This document shows positions 23,866 through 33,018 of a stretch of DNA of 64,000 nucleotides, one piece after another; the stretch's first letter is position 1; every line of letters starts with the position of its first letter. The translations under genes were made by a program, and so were the position numbers. The notes beneath the pieces are model-generated. The model ran no database searches and was not told the origin of the DNA. It was given only the letters and a program-made list of their open reading frames with translations. Origin of the DNA: CAWDVH01 sp963805705 (GTDB lineage: Bacteria > Actinomycetota > Actinomycetes > Streptosporangiales > Streptosporangiaceae); NCBI GenBank assembly GCA_963805705.1, contig CAWDVH010000001.1, positions 2,852,001 through 2,916,000 on the forward strand, given 5' to 3'.

Positions 23866-24204
23866 GCATCCCGCAGGATCCGGGTAATAACGACCAGGAT
23901 CTACGAGATGGCTGGATCCCTCGAACTGCCGGTTAAATTCCGATGTCAGTCGCCTCCGCAGGGTCGCCGCGGCAGGAGCAGGCTCTCCGTCCGGCGTTTC
24001 GAGAAGGTCATGCAAAGCGGCAGCATGATCTATATTTCCTCATCTCAGGACGGCGCAGCGGCGCTTTGGTATCACCCCGGCGCCGACGTTGATCGTCCTG
24101 GTTCAGGATAGATGGTCCGATACGGTCAGCCTGGCTCGGCCTCGCAGCGCACATTGCAGGAACAGCGCCGTTCCGCTGCCCCAAGGTCCAGCGCCTGGCA
24201 GTCC
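23866..24204. other. Intergenic region without a supported gene
   Basis: Only short frames with no family resemblance. It separates the hicBA remnant from the convergent membrane-protein gene. Confidence 0.5.
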
Positions 24205-24648
24205 TCAGCTAATTATCCCGTGCGCCTTATTCCACCGCTGCGCCGACAGGTACCCATCGATCATGCCCCAGATCCAGACTGCAAATACTAGCGGGATGCC
24301 GATCAGGACGAAGACCAGTAGCCAGCTTACGAAATCGGCAGCCAAAATCACGAGGCCCATGCCCACCGAGCCGTTAACGATAGAGCCCAGTCCGGGAATG
24401 AAGAACGACAGCAGGACACCCACCGCGCCGTTCTTCGGCACCACGACGGGGAGAGCAGGGTAAGCCTGAGGCTGCGGCGCCCACTGTGGCTGCCCTAGAG
24501 CCTGAGGCTGGTACTGCGCCCTGGCCAGTTCCTCGCCTGGCCCTTCACCTGCTTGATAGTAATTCCGTTGAGTCCCAGCCGGCTGAGAGAAGCCGGTTGC
24601 CTGGCCCGGCTCTAGCCAGGGTCCATCTCCCTGCGGTTCAATGTTCAT
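24205..24648 (-). CDS. TM2-like small membrane protein with Pro/Gln-rich N-terminus
   Basis: 147 residues. The N-terminal about 70 residues are Gln/Pro/Tyr-rich and probably disordered. The C-terminal part contains GAVGVLLSFFIPGLGSIVNGS, a hydrophobic VILAADFVSWLLVFVLIGIPLVFAVWIWGMIDGYLSAQRWN segment and two to three helices separated by short turns. This matches the TM2/YozV-like arrangement (membrane hairpin with a PG.G..Y/N turn). Function unknown. The ATG is preceded by cggag. Confidence 0.72.
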   Translation of the reverse strand: MNIEPQGDGPWLEPGQATGFSQPAGTQRNYYQAGEGPGEELARAQYQPQALGQPQWAPQPQAYPALPVVVPKNGAVGVLLSFFIPGLGSIVNGSVGMGLVILAADFVSWLLVFVLIGIPLVFAVWIWGMIDGYLSAQRWNKAHGIIS

Positions 24649-25257
24649 TTGCTGCTCCGTATCCTCGACCGTCTAGATCACTCACGTGAACTCGCCACGA
24701 TGAAAAACTCGCCCCACGCAGAACCTAGACGCGGCTGCGCTAGTTACCGTTTACTGGCATGTCAATGCATCACGTAATATTGCGTTTTTAACCGATGCGC
24801 CTAGGTTGATAACGCTTGTCGCGGTCCGTCTCGGTTCTGCCTAGCTGCATCACAGTGCCTGGCCGGAACTGTTCGGGCCGGTAGCCTTCTGCCCGATGGT
24901 GTCCCGGCGGACACCCAGCGGGCGACGACTCCGGCGTGGACGGCGCGGCCTGGTTGGACGCCATTACGAACGGACCGGAGGAAAGCCCACCGGCTGCCTG
25001 TTGGTCGACTGGCAGGCCGAGGATGACGCTTCCTCCGGCGAGGCGGCCCGGCGGAGGAAGGTAGGAAGGAGCGAGCAGTGCTGGGCGATCTTCGAGTCGG
25101 CCGTTCACACCGGGCATGCCTATGCCGGGAGCCGCTCCCGGTACGCGGGCATAGTAGGCGTAGCGAACGTCGCGCGTCCCCAGCCGGTAGAGCCCGCTGC
25201 CTCACGGCGGCGCCTGGTCAGGCTCGGCGGTCCTGCGAGTTACTGAAGCGGGGTCAC
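24649..25257. other. 609-bp region without a convincing gene
   Basis: The part near 24700-24800 is AT-rich (gtcaatgcatcacgtaatattgcg) and probably holds the promoter of the TM2-like gene. The rest has open frames only by GC bias; the longest on the plus strand (24896-25246) shows no family features and begins without an RBS. Confidence 0.5.
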
Positions 25258-26052
25258 ATGACCAGGCCTGACTACGACTACTACGGTCTGCTGGCTTCCA
25301 GCTGGGACCTGTGGCGTGATGACACTGCGCACTGGAGCGACCGGGTTTTCTTCCTGGACGTCATCGGCCAGTACGGAGAGCCGGTGCTGGACATCGGCTG
25401 CGGCACTGGCCGCCTGCTGCTGGACTACCTCGCACAGGGCATTGACATTGACGGCGTCGATAACTCGGGCGAGATGCTGGCGATCTGCCGCAGCAAGGCA
25501 CAGCGGCGGGGCCTGCCCGTCCCCGTCCTTTACCAGCAGCGGATGGAGCAGCTCAGTCTCCCGCGCAGCTACCGGACGATCCTGGGTCCTTCGAGCGTGC
25601 TGCAGCTCATCACCGGCGCAGGCGCCGCAGCGGGCGCATTGCGCCGCTTCCGTGATCACCTGCAGCCAGGCGGCGCGTTCGTGTCGTCATTTGCGTTCCA
25701 GTGGCGGCCCGGCGACCCGCTCGACACTGGCTGGGAGCTGCTGTTCGAAAAACCGGGCCCTGCCGACGGCGCCATCGTCCGGGCCTGGAACAGGGAATGG
25801 CGCGAGCCGGCCACTCAGCTCTGGCACACCGAGCAGCGTTTCGAGATCGAGATCGGCGGCAAGGTCGTCCAGACGCAGCATCACCGCCGATCGCCAGAAG
25901 GGCGCTGGTACACCCAGGCGCAGGCAGCTGAGTTGTTCCGCGGAGCCGGGTTCCGCAATATCCGCCTGTTCCACGAATTTACCCGCCACCAGGCACGCGA
26001 AGATGACCGGCTGTACTGCGTCCTAGGCGAACAGCCGGCCACCCAGCCATGA
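25258..26052 (+). CDS. Class I SAM-dependent methyltransferase
   Basis: 264 residues from ATG 25258, with a GGGG-type RBS. The upstream open frame to 25078 is unsupported. YDYYGLLASSWDLWRDDTAHWSDRVFFLDVI precedes motif I VLDIGCGTGRLLLDYL, then GVDNSGEMLAICRSKA, TILGPSSVLQLI and LQPGGAFVSSFAF. A C-terminal beta-rich part (EIEIGGKVVQTQHHRRSPEGRWY) shapes the acceptor site. The acceptor is unknown. It converges on the DUF1905-type gene with a hairpin between them. Confidence 0.88.
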   Translation: MTRPDYDYYGLLASSWDLWRDDTAHWSDRVFFLDVIGQYGEPVLDIGCGTGRLLLDYLAQGIDIDGVDNSGEMLAICRSKAQRRGLPVPVLYQQRMEQLSLPRSYRTILGPSSVLQLITGAGAAAGALRRFRDHLQPGGAFVSSFAFQWRPGDPLDTGWELLFEKPGPADGAIVRAWNREWREPATQLWHTEQRFEIEIGGKVVQTQHHRRSPEGRWYTQAQAAELFRGAGFRNIRLFHEFTRHQAREDDRLYCVLGEQPATQP

Positions 26053-26116
26053 CCCGCACACAGGAACCACGTCGCCTGGCAGGCGCAGCGCAATGCACAC
26101 GACCTCGCCCAGCGGA

Positions 26117-26158
26117 GTCTGCCTCTCGGGCGGGCATCAATGCTCCCGCTAGGCAGAC
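26117..26158. terminator. Hairpin between convergent genes
   Basis: Arms GTCTGCCT (26117-26124) and AGGCAGAC (26151-26158), with a further inner pairing of GGGCA/TGCTC around the TCAA loop. It lies between the stops of the methyltransferase (+) and DUF1905-type (-) genes. Confidence 0.6.
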
Positions 26159-26164
26159 CTGGCC

Positions 26165-26644
26165 TCACGATCGTGGCCGCTCTTTGATCCCCGCAGCGAG
26201 CAGGTCGACTACCTCAGCAATGCGGGCCGCACGCAGGTCCGGCCGGCGGGTGGTCGCATCGATCCAGCGCAGGTAGGCCTTGCGGTAGAACTGTGCCAGC
26301 GTGTCGAAAAATGCGGCCGCTGCCGGGCTGGCCGCGAGCGCCGCCGCGATATCGTCGGCCAGATCACCGCGCTGCGGGCCTTCCGGGGCCAGCTCCACGA
26401 CCACCTCATCGCCAATCGCGACGTCCATGCCGCGCAGGCGCTTGGGCGCCAGCGTCAGCACCCATCCGCTGTCGGCCGGCACAAGCCTGGCGCGGATCCG
26501 GCAGCCGTCGATTGAGCCGCCGACCGGATGGTCAGCCTTAGCACCCCACGCCTCATCCGGATCGAACGGCATCGTGATGACCGCACTATCCCCAGGACCG
26601 GCAGCGATGACGGCACGGAAACGCTGCGAACCCATGGCCCCCAT
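26165..26644 (-). CDS. DUF1905 / YdeI(OmpD-associated)-like protein
   Basis: 159 residues. The N-terminal beta-barrel part (FRAVIAAGPGDSAVITMPFDPDEAWG, DGCRIRARLVP) fits DUF1905, and the C-terminal helical part (AFFDTLAQFYRKAYLRWIDATTRRPDLRAARIAEVVDLLAAG) fits the bacteriocin-protection/OmdA domain. The two domains often occur fused. Cytoplasmic, function unknown. A second ATG at 26635 is possible. Confidence 0.8.
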   Translation of the reverse strand: MGAMGSQRFRAVIAAGPGDSAVITMPFDPDEAWGAKADHPVGGSIDGCRIRARLVPADSGWVLTLAPKRLRGMDVAIGDEVVVELAPEGPQRGDLADDIAAALAASPAAAAFFDTLAQFYRKAYLRWIDATTRRPDLRAARIAEVVDLLAAGIKERPRS

Positions 26645-26772
26645 CGTGGCACGACAGCGGCGATGGGAGAGGCCAGCCGGGAACCGCCGTTCCTACGGCG
26701 ATCATCGCCGCATGTGAGTGCGCCGAGCTGATTGGCTCTTGGGGCTGCTGGGTGAATTGGCTGCTGGGCCGT

Positions 26773-27054
26773 TCAGCTTGCCCGGGCGCGCGTGAACCCG
26801 CCCAGGTGAAGCGGATTGATGCTCAGCGGGACACCTGCTCCGGCCTGCTGCTAGAGCATCCGCAGAATGTTGTCGGTGGGCGTTCCGAAGACCTGGATGT
26901 CCGTGGTCGCCGCCAGCGTCTGGGCGTAGGCCTGCCAGGCGTGATCACCGACGACCTGCATGTGGAATTCCAAGCTGGGAGCCAACGAGGATAGACGTCC
27001 GGCGGCGCCAGGCCACGTCCAGCGATTGTCAATGCAGGTGAACAGCCCAGTAGG
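26773..27054 (-). pseudogene. Unidentified decayed gene
   Basis: On the minus strand a start-like MAYWAV (ATG at about 27052) shifts frame into CIDNRWTWPG, then LSSLAPSLEFHMQVVGDHAWQAYAQTLAATTDIQVFGTPTDNILRML. An in-frame TAG follows, and the family-like reading continues to ISINPLHLGG-type sequence. The balanced amino-acid composition suggests former coding sequence. I do not recognise the family. Confidence 0.4.
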
Positions 27055-27086
27055 CCATGTCAGCTGACCGGCCGGTAGCCCTCTAG

Positions 27087-27437
27087 ACGAGGCTGAGCCA
27101 CTCGGCCAACTGGTGGGCCGCGGCCCTGGGCCATCAGGTGTCGGAGCGAAACGCGGATGAGTACGAGGTCAGCGACCCGCCGAGCGGCCGCGCTCGGCTC
27201 TACTTCATGAACGTCCCAGAGTCGAAGACGGTGAAGAACCGGCTGCACATCGACATCACCACCGACGGGTCCCTCGAGGACGGGGTGGCCAGGCTGGTTG
27301 CCATCGGAGGCAGACTCGTCGAGATGCGCCAGGATCCGGAGACGCTCGCGAACCCCGATACGTGGGCGGTCATGCAGGACCCGGAGGGCAACGAGTTCTG
27401 CGTGTTCAACGCTGACTCGGTCACCGGCATGGCCTGA
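27087..27437 (+). pseudogene. N-terminally truncated VOC (glyoxalase-like) protein
   Basis: The frame reads RLSHSANWWAAALGHQVSE, matching the first helix of glyoxalase-like VOC domains, then ARLYFMNVPESKTVKNRLHIDITTDGSLEDGVARLVAIGGRLVE and DTWAVMQDPEGNEFCVF. The metal-site His (HIDI) and Glu (GNEFCVF) are present. An in-frame TAG at 27084-27086 removes the normal opening (the usual D.ADP strand), and the only later start is the GTG at 27138. Either a short functional form or, more likely, a pseudogene. Confidence 0.7.
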
Positions 27438-27535
27438 TCGGAACTGGCGGCTCGCGCGCTGTGTCGATGGGGCCACGATGGCAGTCCGGGCGAGGCCGGA
27501 GCTTCGGCGAACTCACCTATCTTTTAGCTGATTCC

Positions 27536-29194
27536 CTACAGCGCACCCCGCGCCGCGAGCGCGGCGGCTTCAGCACGTCCGCGTAGGCCGAGCTTCGAGA
27601 GAATGCGCGCCACGTGATGCTCGACTGTCTTGCGCGAGAGGAAGAGCCGTTCGGCGATCTCGGGATTTGAGAGCGCTTCGCCGAGGAGAGCGAGCACTTC
27701 CTGCTCACGCTTCGTGAGGCGTCCGACGTTCTTCGGTCCGGTTCTCACCGCCTTCACGCCGAGATCCCGCATCAGCGCAGCGGCGGCGTCCGCGTCCCGG
27801 CCGGCTCCCAGATCCTCGAAGACGACGAACGCCGCTCGCGCCTCGGCCCCGGCCACCTCACGGTCGTTGCGGCCGAGCACCCGGGCGAGCAACAGCCGCG
27901 TCTGCGCGGTGCGGTAGGGAATTCCCGCGTGAATGAACGCCGCGAGCGCCGTTTCGAGGTGCATGCACGCGGCTGAAACGTCCGTCGACGCGAGCGCGTG
28001 GCCGAGAAGACGCTCGCCGTGCGCGATGATGAGGTGACAGTTGTTGACAGCGCCGAGCGCGACGAGCGCATGCCCCTGCTCGATGGCCGCGCCGCTGTCG
28101 AGCAGCGCGATCTGTGCCTCGCCGAGCAACTCGATCACCGCGGCCACATCGAGCCGGTCTGGGCTCGTCACGGCGAGCCGCCGGCGCAGGACAGCCGCCG
28201 CCACCGATGGCTCGCCCTGCTCGAGGTGCACCGAGGCGACCGCCGCGGCCGCTTCCTCTCGTCCCTCGACGCCGCGCAGGACCCTGACCGCATCCTCCAC
28301 GCGGCCCTGCGCGAGCCTGAGCTCGGCGAGCGTCCCGGACGCGAACGCGTGCGGTCCCGGAAAGACGCCCCTTGACATCGAGATCGCATCGGTGAGAAGT
28401 GCCTCGGCGGTGCTCCAGTCACCGTTCTCGAAGAGGACCCGACCGTAATAGGTGCGGCACTCCGCATACAGGAACGGACACCCGTACCGGTCGATGAAGC
28501 GCTCGAGCGACTGTACCCACTGCGTCGCGCGCTCGAGATCGAGGCAGCTGCCGCACACGACCATCGTCATGCAGCTCATCTGGGCGACCGTCAGCGGATC
28601 TCCGCCTTCACCACCGATCACGCCGGCCATCGCCTCGTCGAGGAGCGACATGCCTTCCTCGATCCGCCCCTGCTGCACCAGTGCCTGCCCGACGGCGTGC
28701 ATCGCCATCAGCTCGAGGTCTGAGTTGCCGCTGGCGCGTCCGATCTCGAACGCCTGGCGCGCGAGCGCTTCGCTCTCCAGCGGATCGTCCGTGACATAGG
28801 CGGTGGCCCCCAGGAGTTCTCCGCGCAGCTCCGGAGCCTCGTCCTCGATGATCCGTTCAGCACGGGACAGCCATCCGCGGGCCGCAGCTGTATTGCCGAG
28901 GTACCCCTTGTTGTAGCCCACGAGCGAGAGGGCGGCGCCGGCCGCGAACATCGCGTCGCCGCGGCGGCGGAAGGCAGCATACGCCTGCTCGCAATGGGCG
29001 ATCGTGCCCGCGATGTCGCCGAGCCAGAACAGCGCGCTCGCCAGTCCGAAGAGTGCCTCGGGCACCTCGGCCACGTCAAGGACAGCAGAAAAAGCATCGC
29101 GTGCGGCGCACCAGTCGCCGCCCGCCATGGCCTGGAACCCGACCCCGACCTGGCTTTCGACGATGCTCAACCCCATGCCCGGACCGTCGCTCAC
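27536..29194 (-). CDS. LuxR-family regulator with TPR-like helical repeats
   Basis: 552 residues, GTG start. Residues about 10-470 are helical repeat pairs (AGGDWCAARDAFSAVLDVAEVPEALFGLASALFWLGDIAGTI and so on), like the TPR/MalT-type region of LAL regulators but without an N-terminal ATPase P-loop. Residues about 490-550 are a GerE/LuxR DNA-binding domain (LTKREQEVLALLGEALSNPEIAERLFLSRKTVEHHVARILSKLGL). Base composition is visibly less GC-rich at third positions than its neighbours, hinting at acquisition. Target genes and ligand are unknown. Confidence 0.88.
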   Translation of the reverse strand: MSDGPGMGLSIVESQVGVGFQAMAGGDWCAARDAFSAVLDVAEVPEALFGLASALFWLGDIAGTIAHCEQAYAAFRRRGDAMFAAGAALSLVGYNKGYLGNTAAARGWLSRAERIIEDEAPELRGELLGATAYVTDDPLESEALARQAFEIGRASGNSDLELMAMHAVGQALVQQGRIEEGMSLLDEAMAGVIGGEGGDPLTVAQMSCMTMVVCGSCLDLERATQWVQSLERFIDRYGCPFLYAECRTYYGRVLFENGDWSTAEALLTDAISMSRGVFPGPHAFASGTLAELRLAQGRVEDAVRVLRGVEGREEAAAAVASVHLEQGEPSVAAAVLRRRLAVTSPDRLDVAAVIELLGEAQIALLDSGAAIEQGHALVALGAVNNCHLIIAHGERLLGHALASTDVSAACMHLETALAAFIHAGIPYRTAQTRLLLARVLGRNDREVAGAEARAAFVVFEDLGAGRDADAAAALMRDLGVKAVRTGPKNVGRLTKREQEVLALLGEALSNPEIAERLFLSRKTVEHHVARILSKLGLRGRAEAAALAARGAL

Positions 29195-29318
29195 ATCAGC
29201 ATCGTCTCAGATCGCCAACCGGCGAACACCTGCTGAATCCCCGCTATTGACGGAAATTTCGACCTGTCACCATCCCCACTGTCGGTATTAATGCCAGCAC
29301 ATCACTTCGGGCGTCTGG

Positions 29319-29672
29319 CTATTTGCCCTGGCCTGAGTTTCCGTGCCGCCGCGTCAGCTCGGTCAGCGCGGTGATCTCGGCGTCGAGCGCGGCGCGGCCG
29401 GGCGCGGTGATGCGTACCCACGTCCGCGGGCGCCGCCCGTGATAGCCCTTCTCTACCTGCACCAGGCCGGCCCCCTCCAGAACGGTGAGGTGCTTGGACA
29501 GGTTGCCGGGAGTCAGGCCGAGGGCCTCGCGCAGGTAGCCGAATTCGGCGCGCTGTGCTTCAGCAGTGATGGTCAGGATGCCGAGCCTGTGCCGCTGGTG
29601 CACCGTGTCGTCGATCCCGTTGGTCGGGTGCCCGCCACCTGGATCCGGATCGATCTGTTCCGCGGCGCTCAT
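29319..29672 (-). CDS. Winged-helix transcriptional regulator (HTH_34 type), paralogue
   Basis: 117 residues from the ATG at 29672, which overlaps the stop of the upstream membrane-protein gene (ATGA). A longer frame to 29774 lies inside that gene and is unlikely. HQRHRLGILTITAEAQRAEFGYLREALGLTPGNLSKHLTVLEGAGLVQVEKGYHGRRPRTWVRIT is very close to the regulator at 12837-13256. In this module the regulator is the second gene, the reverse of the first module. Confidence 0.88.
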   Translation of the reverse strand: MSAAEQIDPDPGGGHPTNGIDDTVHQRHRLGILTITAEAQRAEFGYLREALGLTPGNLSKHLTVLEGAGLVQVEKGYHGRRPRTWVRITAPGRAALDAEITALTELTRRHGNSGQGK

Positions 29673-30445
29673 CTGGCCACCCGGTGCGGGCGCTGCACCG
29701 CGAAGGCGCATACGCCGGCTACCAGAAGCACGAGCGCGGGCAGCAGCACACCGGGAAGGCTGGTCAGGCGCCACTGACCGGGAGTGGGATTCCAGCCGAG
29801 CCGGAACAGGATGTTCTCCACGTTATACAGGCTCGCCAGCAGCGCGGCTGCGGTGTAGATCGCGGCGATAACGGCCAGGGCCTGGCTCCTCTCGGCCCGG
29901 GCGAGCACCCAGAAGCCGACGGCGATGATCAGGAACGGGAACGTGCCCCGCAGGACCAGGTCGCCTGGCCAGAGGACCTGCAGCCAGCGCAGCCCCCCCG
30001 CCTGCGACAGCGGCGGCAGCAGGAAGGCCAGAACGGTCAGGACCGCGCTGGTGATGATGTATCCGCGGGCCGGAGTCGCCAGGCCGACCTGGCGCGCATG
30101 GCGCCGGTACCACAGCAGCGTCAGCAGCAGCCCGGCGAACAGCGCGGTCAGCCAGTAGTACCCCAGGTACCTGCTGGTGAGGAGGCCATGGAATCCGCCC
30201 AGCAACGGCATCGACGGCCCGGGCACAGCGGCGACCGGCCCGGACCCCGCGGCCACGCTGGGCTGGATATAGAACGGGACGGACGCGCAGATGAGTACCC
30301 CGAACAGCACCAGCGGGAACCAGTAGGCATGGCGCGCCACTCTCGCACGGCGGCGTAGCAGCCTCATCTCCCCGAGCAGGCCGGCCGGCTCGGGGACGGC
30401 AGCCGATCCCTGGCCTGACGCAGGTACCGGTATCTCCTCTTCCAC
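29669..30445 (-). CDS. Multi-pass membrane protein, paralogue of the 13240-14034 product
   Basis: 258 residues, GTG start with GGGAGG upstream. It has the same plan as its paralogue: an N-terminal LLGEMRLLRRRARVARHAYWFPLVLFG segment, then about six helices, with shared motifs (YYWLTALFAGLLLTLLWYRRHARQVGLATPARGYIIT; WVLARAERSQALAVIAAIY). The family is not recognised. It is the promoter-proximal gene here and is translationally coupled to the winged-helix regulator, so the two probably act together in sensing or transport. Confidence 0.8.
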   Translation of the reverse strand: MEEEIPVPASGQGSAAVPEPAGLLGEMRLLRRRARVARHAYWFPLVLFGVLICASVPFYIQPSVAAGSGPVAAVPGPSMPLLGGFHGLLTSRYLGYYWLTALFAGLLLTLLWYRRHARQVGLATPARGYIITSAVLTVLAFLLPPLSQAGGLRWLQVLWPGDLVLRGTFPFLIIAVGFWVLARAERSQALAVIAAIYTAAALLASLYNVENILFRLGWNPTPGQWRLTSLPGVLLPALVLLVAGVCAFAVQRPHRVAR

Positions 30446-30539
30446 CGGTTACCTCCCTCTGCTGGAGCCTCACGACCGCGCGGGTCCTGCTGGCAGCGGC
30501 GGCGCCCCGTATCCGGCGGCCGTCGGCTGCTGCCAATAA

Positions 30540-30566
30540 CTTTGCATTGCCAACTAAATTTGTCAA
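30540..30566 (-). promoter_or_regulatory. Candidate operator/promoter of the paralogous module
   Basis: Read on the minus strand: TTGACAAA, ten bases, AATGCAAAG. Length and spacing are the same as the element at 12783-12809. It lies 94 bases upstream of the membrane-protein start. Conservation between the two modules, while the surrounding bases differ, argues for a functional site. Confidence 0.6.
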
Positions 30567-30725
30567 GGACGCCCGAGCGTAGCCTCGCGTCACGACCCGG
30601 CGCGGCGCCTGTCCGTGCTAGCACGCACCCGGACTCTGGTACTGCCACCGATGTAAACCCAGCCCGCACCCGGCAATGTCGAATCAGGGCGAGGTTCGCC
30701 CCGATCGCAAGGCGGGGGCTTCACG

Positions 30726-31508
30726 ATGGACACCACCACACCTGACACCAGCACAGCGGCGGCCGCGGCGCGGTTCCGGTGCATCGCGCTGGCGGTGGCC
30801 CTGGTGGCCGGGCCGTGGGGTTTCGTCGTGGCGAACGGGATCTACGCGTGGATGACGCGCCATGGCGGAAACGACTTGACGGGCGCCAGCGCACTGGCGC
30901 TCGCCGGCGCCCACCAGGGCGCCTACCGCTTCTCGATGGTCACGGCCATGCTCGGCTCGATGCTCATGGTGCCAGCCGCGATCGGGGCCATGCGCCTCAC
31001 TCGATACCGGGCCGCCTGGCTGGGACTCGCCGGCGGCGTGCTCGTCGCGGCCGGCTACATCTGCTACTTCGCGATGGTCATGTCGGACAGGATCACCTTG
31101 GCGATGGCCGCGCACGGCGGTCATCTGGCCGACTACGCCAGGGTGCTCGATGACAGTCTCAACGGCGCGTCGGTGGTGTGGGTCTACCTCACCTTCCTGA
31201 TCGGCAATATCGTCGGGGCCTTCCTGCTGGGCCTGGCGTTGCTGCGCAGTCGATCCGTGCCGGCCTGGGCTGGCTGGGGCGTGATGGGATGGCCGATCCT
31301 GCACGTCATCGGCATCGTGCTGGGCACCGAGTGGTTCGAGGTGGCCGGCGCGCTGGCGCAGGCGCTCGGATTCGCCGGCGTCGCGATCTACCTGTTGCGA
31401 CAGCCCCGGGCAGCCGAGGCCAGCCCGGTCGTGGTCCGGCTTCCCCGCCAGGCAACGCCCGGCGTGATGCCCGTCACCCAGCGCCAGACCACAAGCCACG
31501 GCTCGTGA
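30726..31508 (+). CDS. DUF4386-like integral membrane protein
   Basis: 260 residues with about seven hydrophobic helices: CIALAVALVAGPWGFVVANGIYAW, FSMVTAMLGSMLMVPAAIGAM, WLGLAGGVLVAAGYICYFAMVM, VWVYLTFLIGNIVGAFLLGLALL, WAGWGVMGWPILHVIGIVLG and AGALAQALGFAGVAIYLL. The layout resembles the DUF4386-type membrane family. The function is unknown. The C-terminal about 40 residues are polar and cytoplasmic. No operon partner is evident. Confidence 0.65.
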   Translation: MDTTTPDTSTAAAAARFRCIALAVALVAGPWGFVVANGIYAWMTRHGGNDLTGASALALAGAHQGAYRFSMVTAMLGSMLMVPAAIGAMRLTRYRAAWLGLAGGVLVAAGYICYFAMVMSDRITLAMAAHGGHLADYARVLDDSLNGASVVWVYLTFLIGNIVGAFLLGLALLRSRSVPAWAGWGVMGWPILHVIGIVLGTEWFEVAGALAQALGFAGVAIYLLRQPRAAEASPVVVRLPRQATPGVMPVTQRQTTSHGS

Positions 31509-31617
31509 CTGACGTTTCGATCTAGCCCACTCCCACCGGCAAAGCGGCATTTCAGCCGATCCGTGGCGACGGCTTACGCCCGGAATCCGAAGCGACTGGG
31601 GAAGGAGCCGTGCCGCC

Positions 31618-33018
31618 ATGAGATCACCAGGAACCAGGCCGGCCTGCCTCAGGATCGCGGCTGTGCTGTGCGCGGTGCTGGTGGTCAGTGGCTCAGCTGC
31701 CGTCAGTGAAGGCGCGCCGTTCATGTGGCCGTGCCAGTCGGGCCTGAGCGAGCAGTCCGATGCCCACTTCGTGGTGTGGGCCTGCCAGGACGGCAGCGGC
31801 GCGCGGTCCGCGGAGTCTGCCGCCCTGGGCGTGGCCGCGGCCCTCTACGGCCGGATGACGGCCCTGATGGGCAGGCCGCTGCCCGATTCCGGCGGTATCG
31901 CCGGGGGCGGGGACACCCGCATCGATGTGTACCTGCTCGGCGGCGGGCAGAGCCTGACCCGCCACGGCCTGACCAGCGGCCTGGGCGGCGCTGACATGGC
32001 GGCCGCCATGTTCGATACCCGGCACGGGACGGCCAGCAGCGCCTACCTGCTGCTGGACCGGTCCCGTGCCCGGATCGGGCAGTTCAGATCGGACGTTGCG
32101 CACGAGCTGTTTCACCTGCTCGCCGACCGGTACAGTACCGGCTGGTGCGACGGCCGTCAGTACTGGTTCACCGAGGCCTCAGCGGTGTGGGCCGAGTCGA
32201 TGTTCGCTCCCGGCTTCGCCGGCACTGAGGTGTACAGCCGGTTCACCTCCGACTTCCAGCCGCACCCCGGGCTGTCGTTGCTGGCCACCGGCCATGACCA
32301 TGCGTACGCGTCGTTCATCTGGCCGTACTTCATGCAGCAGGAAGAAGGCGCCGGCAGCATCGCCCGTGCCTGGAAGGCCATGACCGGGCTGACCAGCTGC
32401 GCCGCCATGACCGCGGCCGTGAGCGCCCAGCTGCCCTTCAGCCGCCACTTCGGTGACTTCGCGGTCCGCAACCTCGGCGACCGGCCGCCCGCCAGGACCA
32501 GCGCCGCCTCGCCGGTCACGACTGGCCTCGGTCCCCGCTACCAGCAACTGCACCGCGACTTCCCCCAGCACCCGCTGGCCATCAGCCCTCAGCCGCCGGC
32601 CCCGGCCGCGCCGCGCACCCGGACGGTGAAAATATCCATCAGCCCCCTCGCCACCCGGTACGACCACTACCAGGTGCGCTGCCCGGCGGAAGAAACAGAC
32701 CTCAGCTTCTCCGGCATCAGCAACCGCAGCAGGCTCGACATCAACGCGATCATCACCGACAACGGCCACACCCGGCCGTACCACCGCATCCGGATCACGG
32801 GCGGCCAGTTCCCCATCTGCTCCCTCGCCGCCGGTTCCGGCTCGGCGGATATCTACCTCGTCCTGGCCAACCACGACGACCAGCCGGGCCACACCATCAC
32901 CGGCACCTACACCATGACAACACAGACAAGCGGGCGAAACGGCATCAGGCTCGCGCGAGCGCATAGTGCGGCGCTGTTTCCGGACGGACTTAGCGATGCA
33001 GGTCTTCCTGGAGACTGA
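31618..33018 (+). CDS. Secreted HExxH (gluzincin-like) metalloprotease-like protein
   Basis: 466 residues, AAGGAG RBS. A signal peptide (RIAAVLCAVLVVSGSAAVSEGA) precedes a mature region containing DVAHELFHLLADRYSTG (HELFH zinc motif, about residues 160-175) and WFTEASAVWAES, whose Glu is placed as the third ligand of a gluzincin. The middle contains IWPYFMQQEEGAGSIARAWKAM, as in M4/M9-type helper helices. The C-terminal about 150 residues form a beta-rich domain with a disulfide-candidate pair. It is probably exported. No proprotein inhibitor or substrate is evident. The 3' end overlaps a GNAT remnant. Confidence 0.75.
   Translation: MRSPGTRPACLRIAAVLCAVLVVSGSAAVSEGAPFMWPCQSGLSEQSDAHFVVWACQDGSGARSAESAALGVAAALYGRMTALMGRPLPDSGGIAGGGDTRIDVYLLGGGQSLTRHGLTSGLGGADMAAAMFDTRHGTASSAYLLLDRSRARIGQFRSDVAHELFHLLADRYSTGWCDGRQYWFTEASAVWAESMFAPGFAGTEVYSRFTSDFQPHPGLSLLATGHDHAYASFIWPYFMQQEEGAGSIARAWKAMTGLTSCAAMTAAVSAQLPFSRHFGDFAVRNLGDRPPARTSAASPVTTGLGPRYQQLHRDFPQHPLAISPQPPAPAAPRTRTVKISISPLATRYDHYQVRCPAEETDLSFSGISNRSRLDINAIITDNGHTRPYHRIRITGGQFPICSLAAGSGSADIYLVLANHDDQPGHTITGTYTMTTQTSGRNGIRLARAHSAALFPDGLSDAGLPGD

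Noticed and set aside
24896..25246. 116-residue plus-strand frame
   Set aside because: No RBS, no family features, and Arg-rich composition expected by chance.
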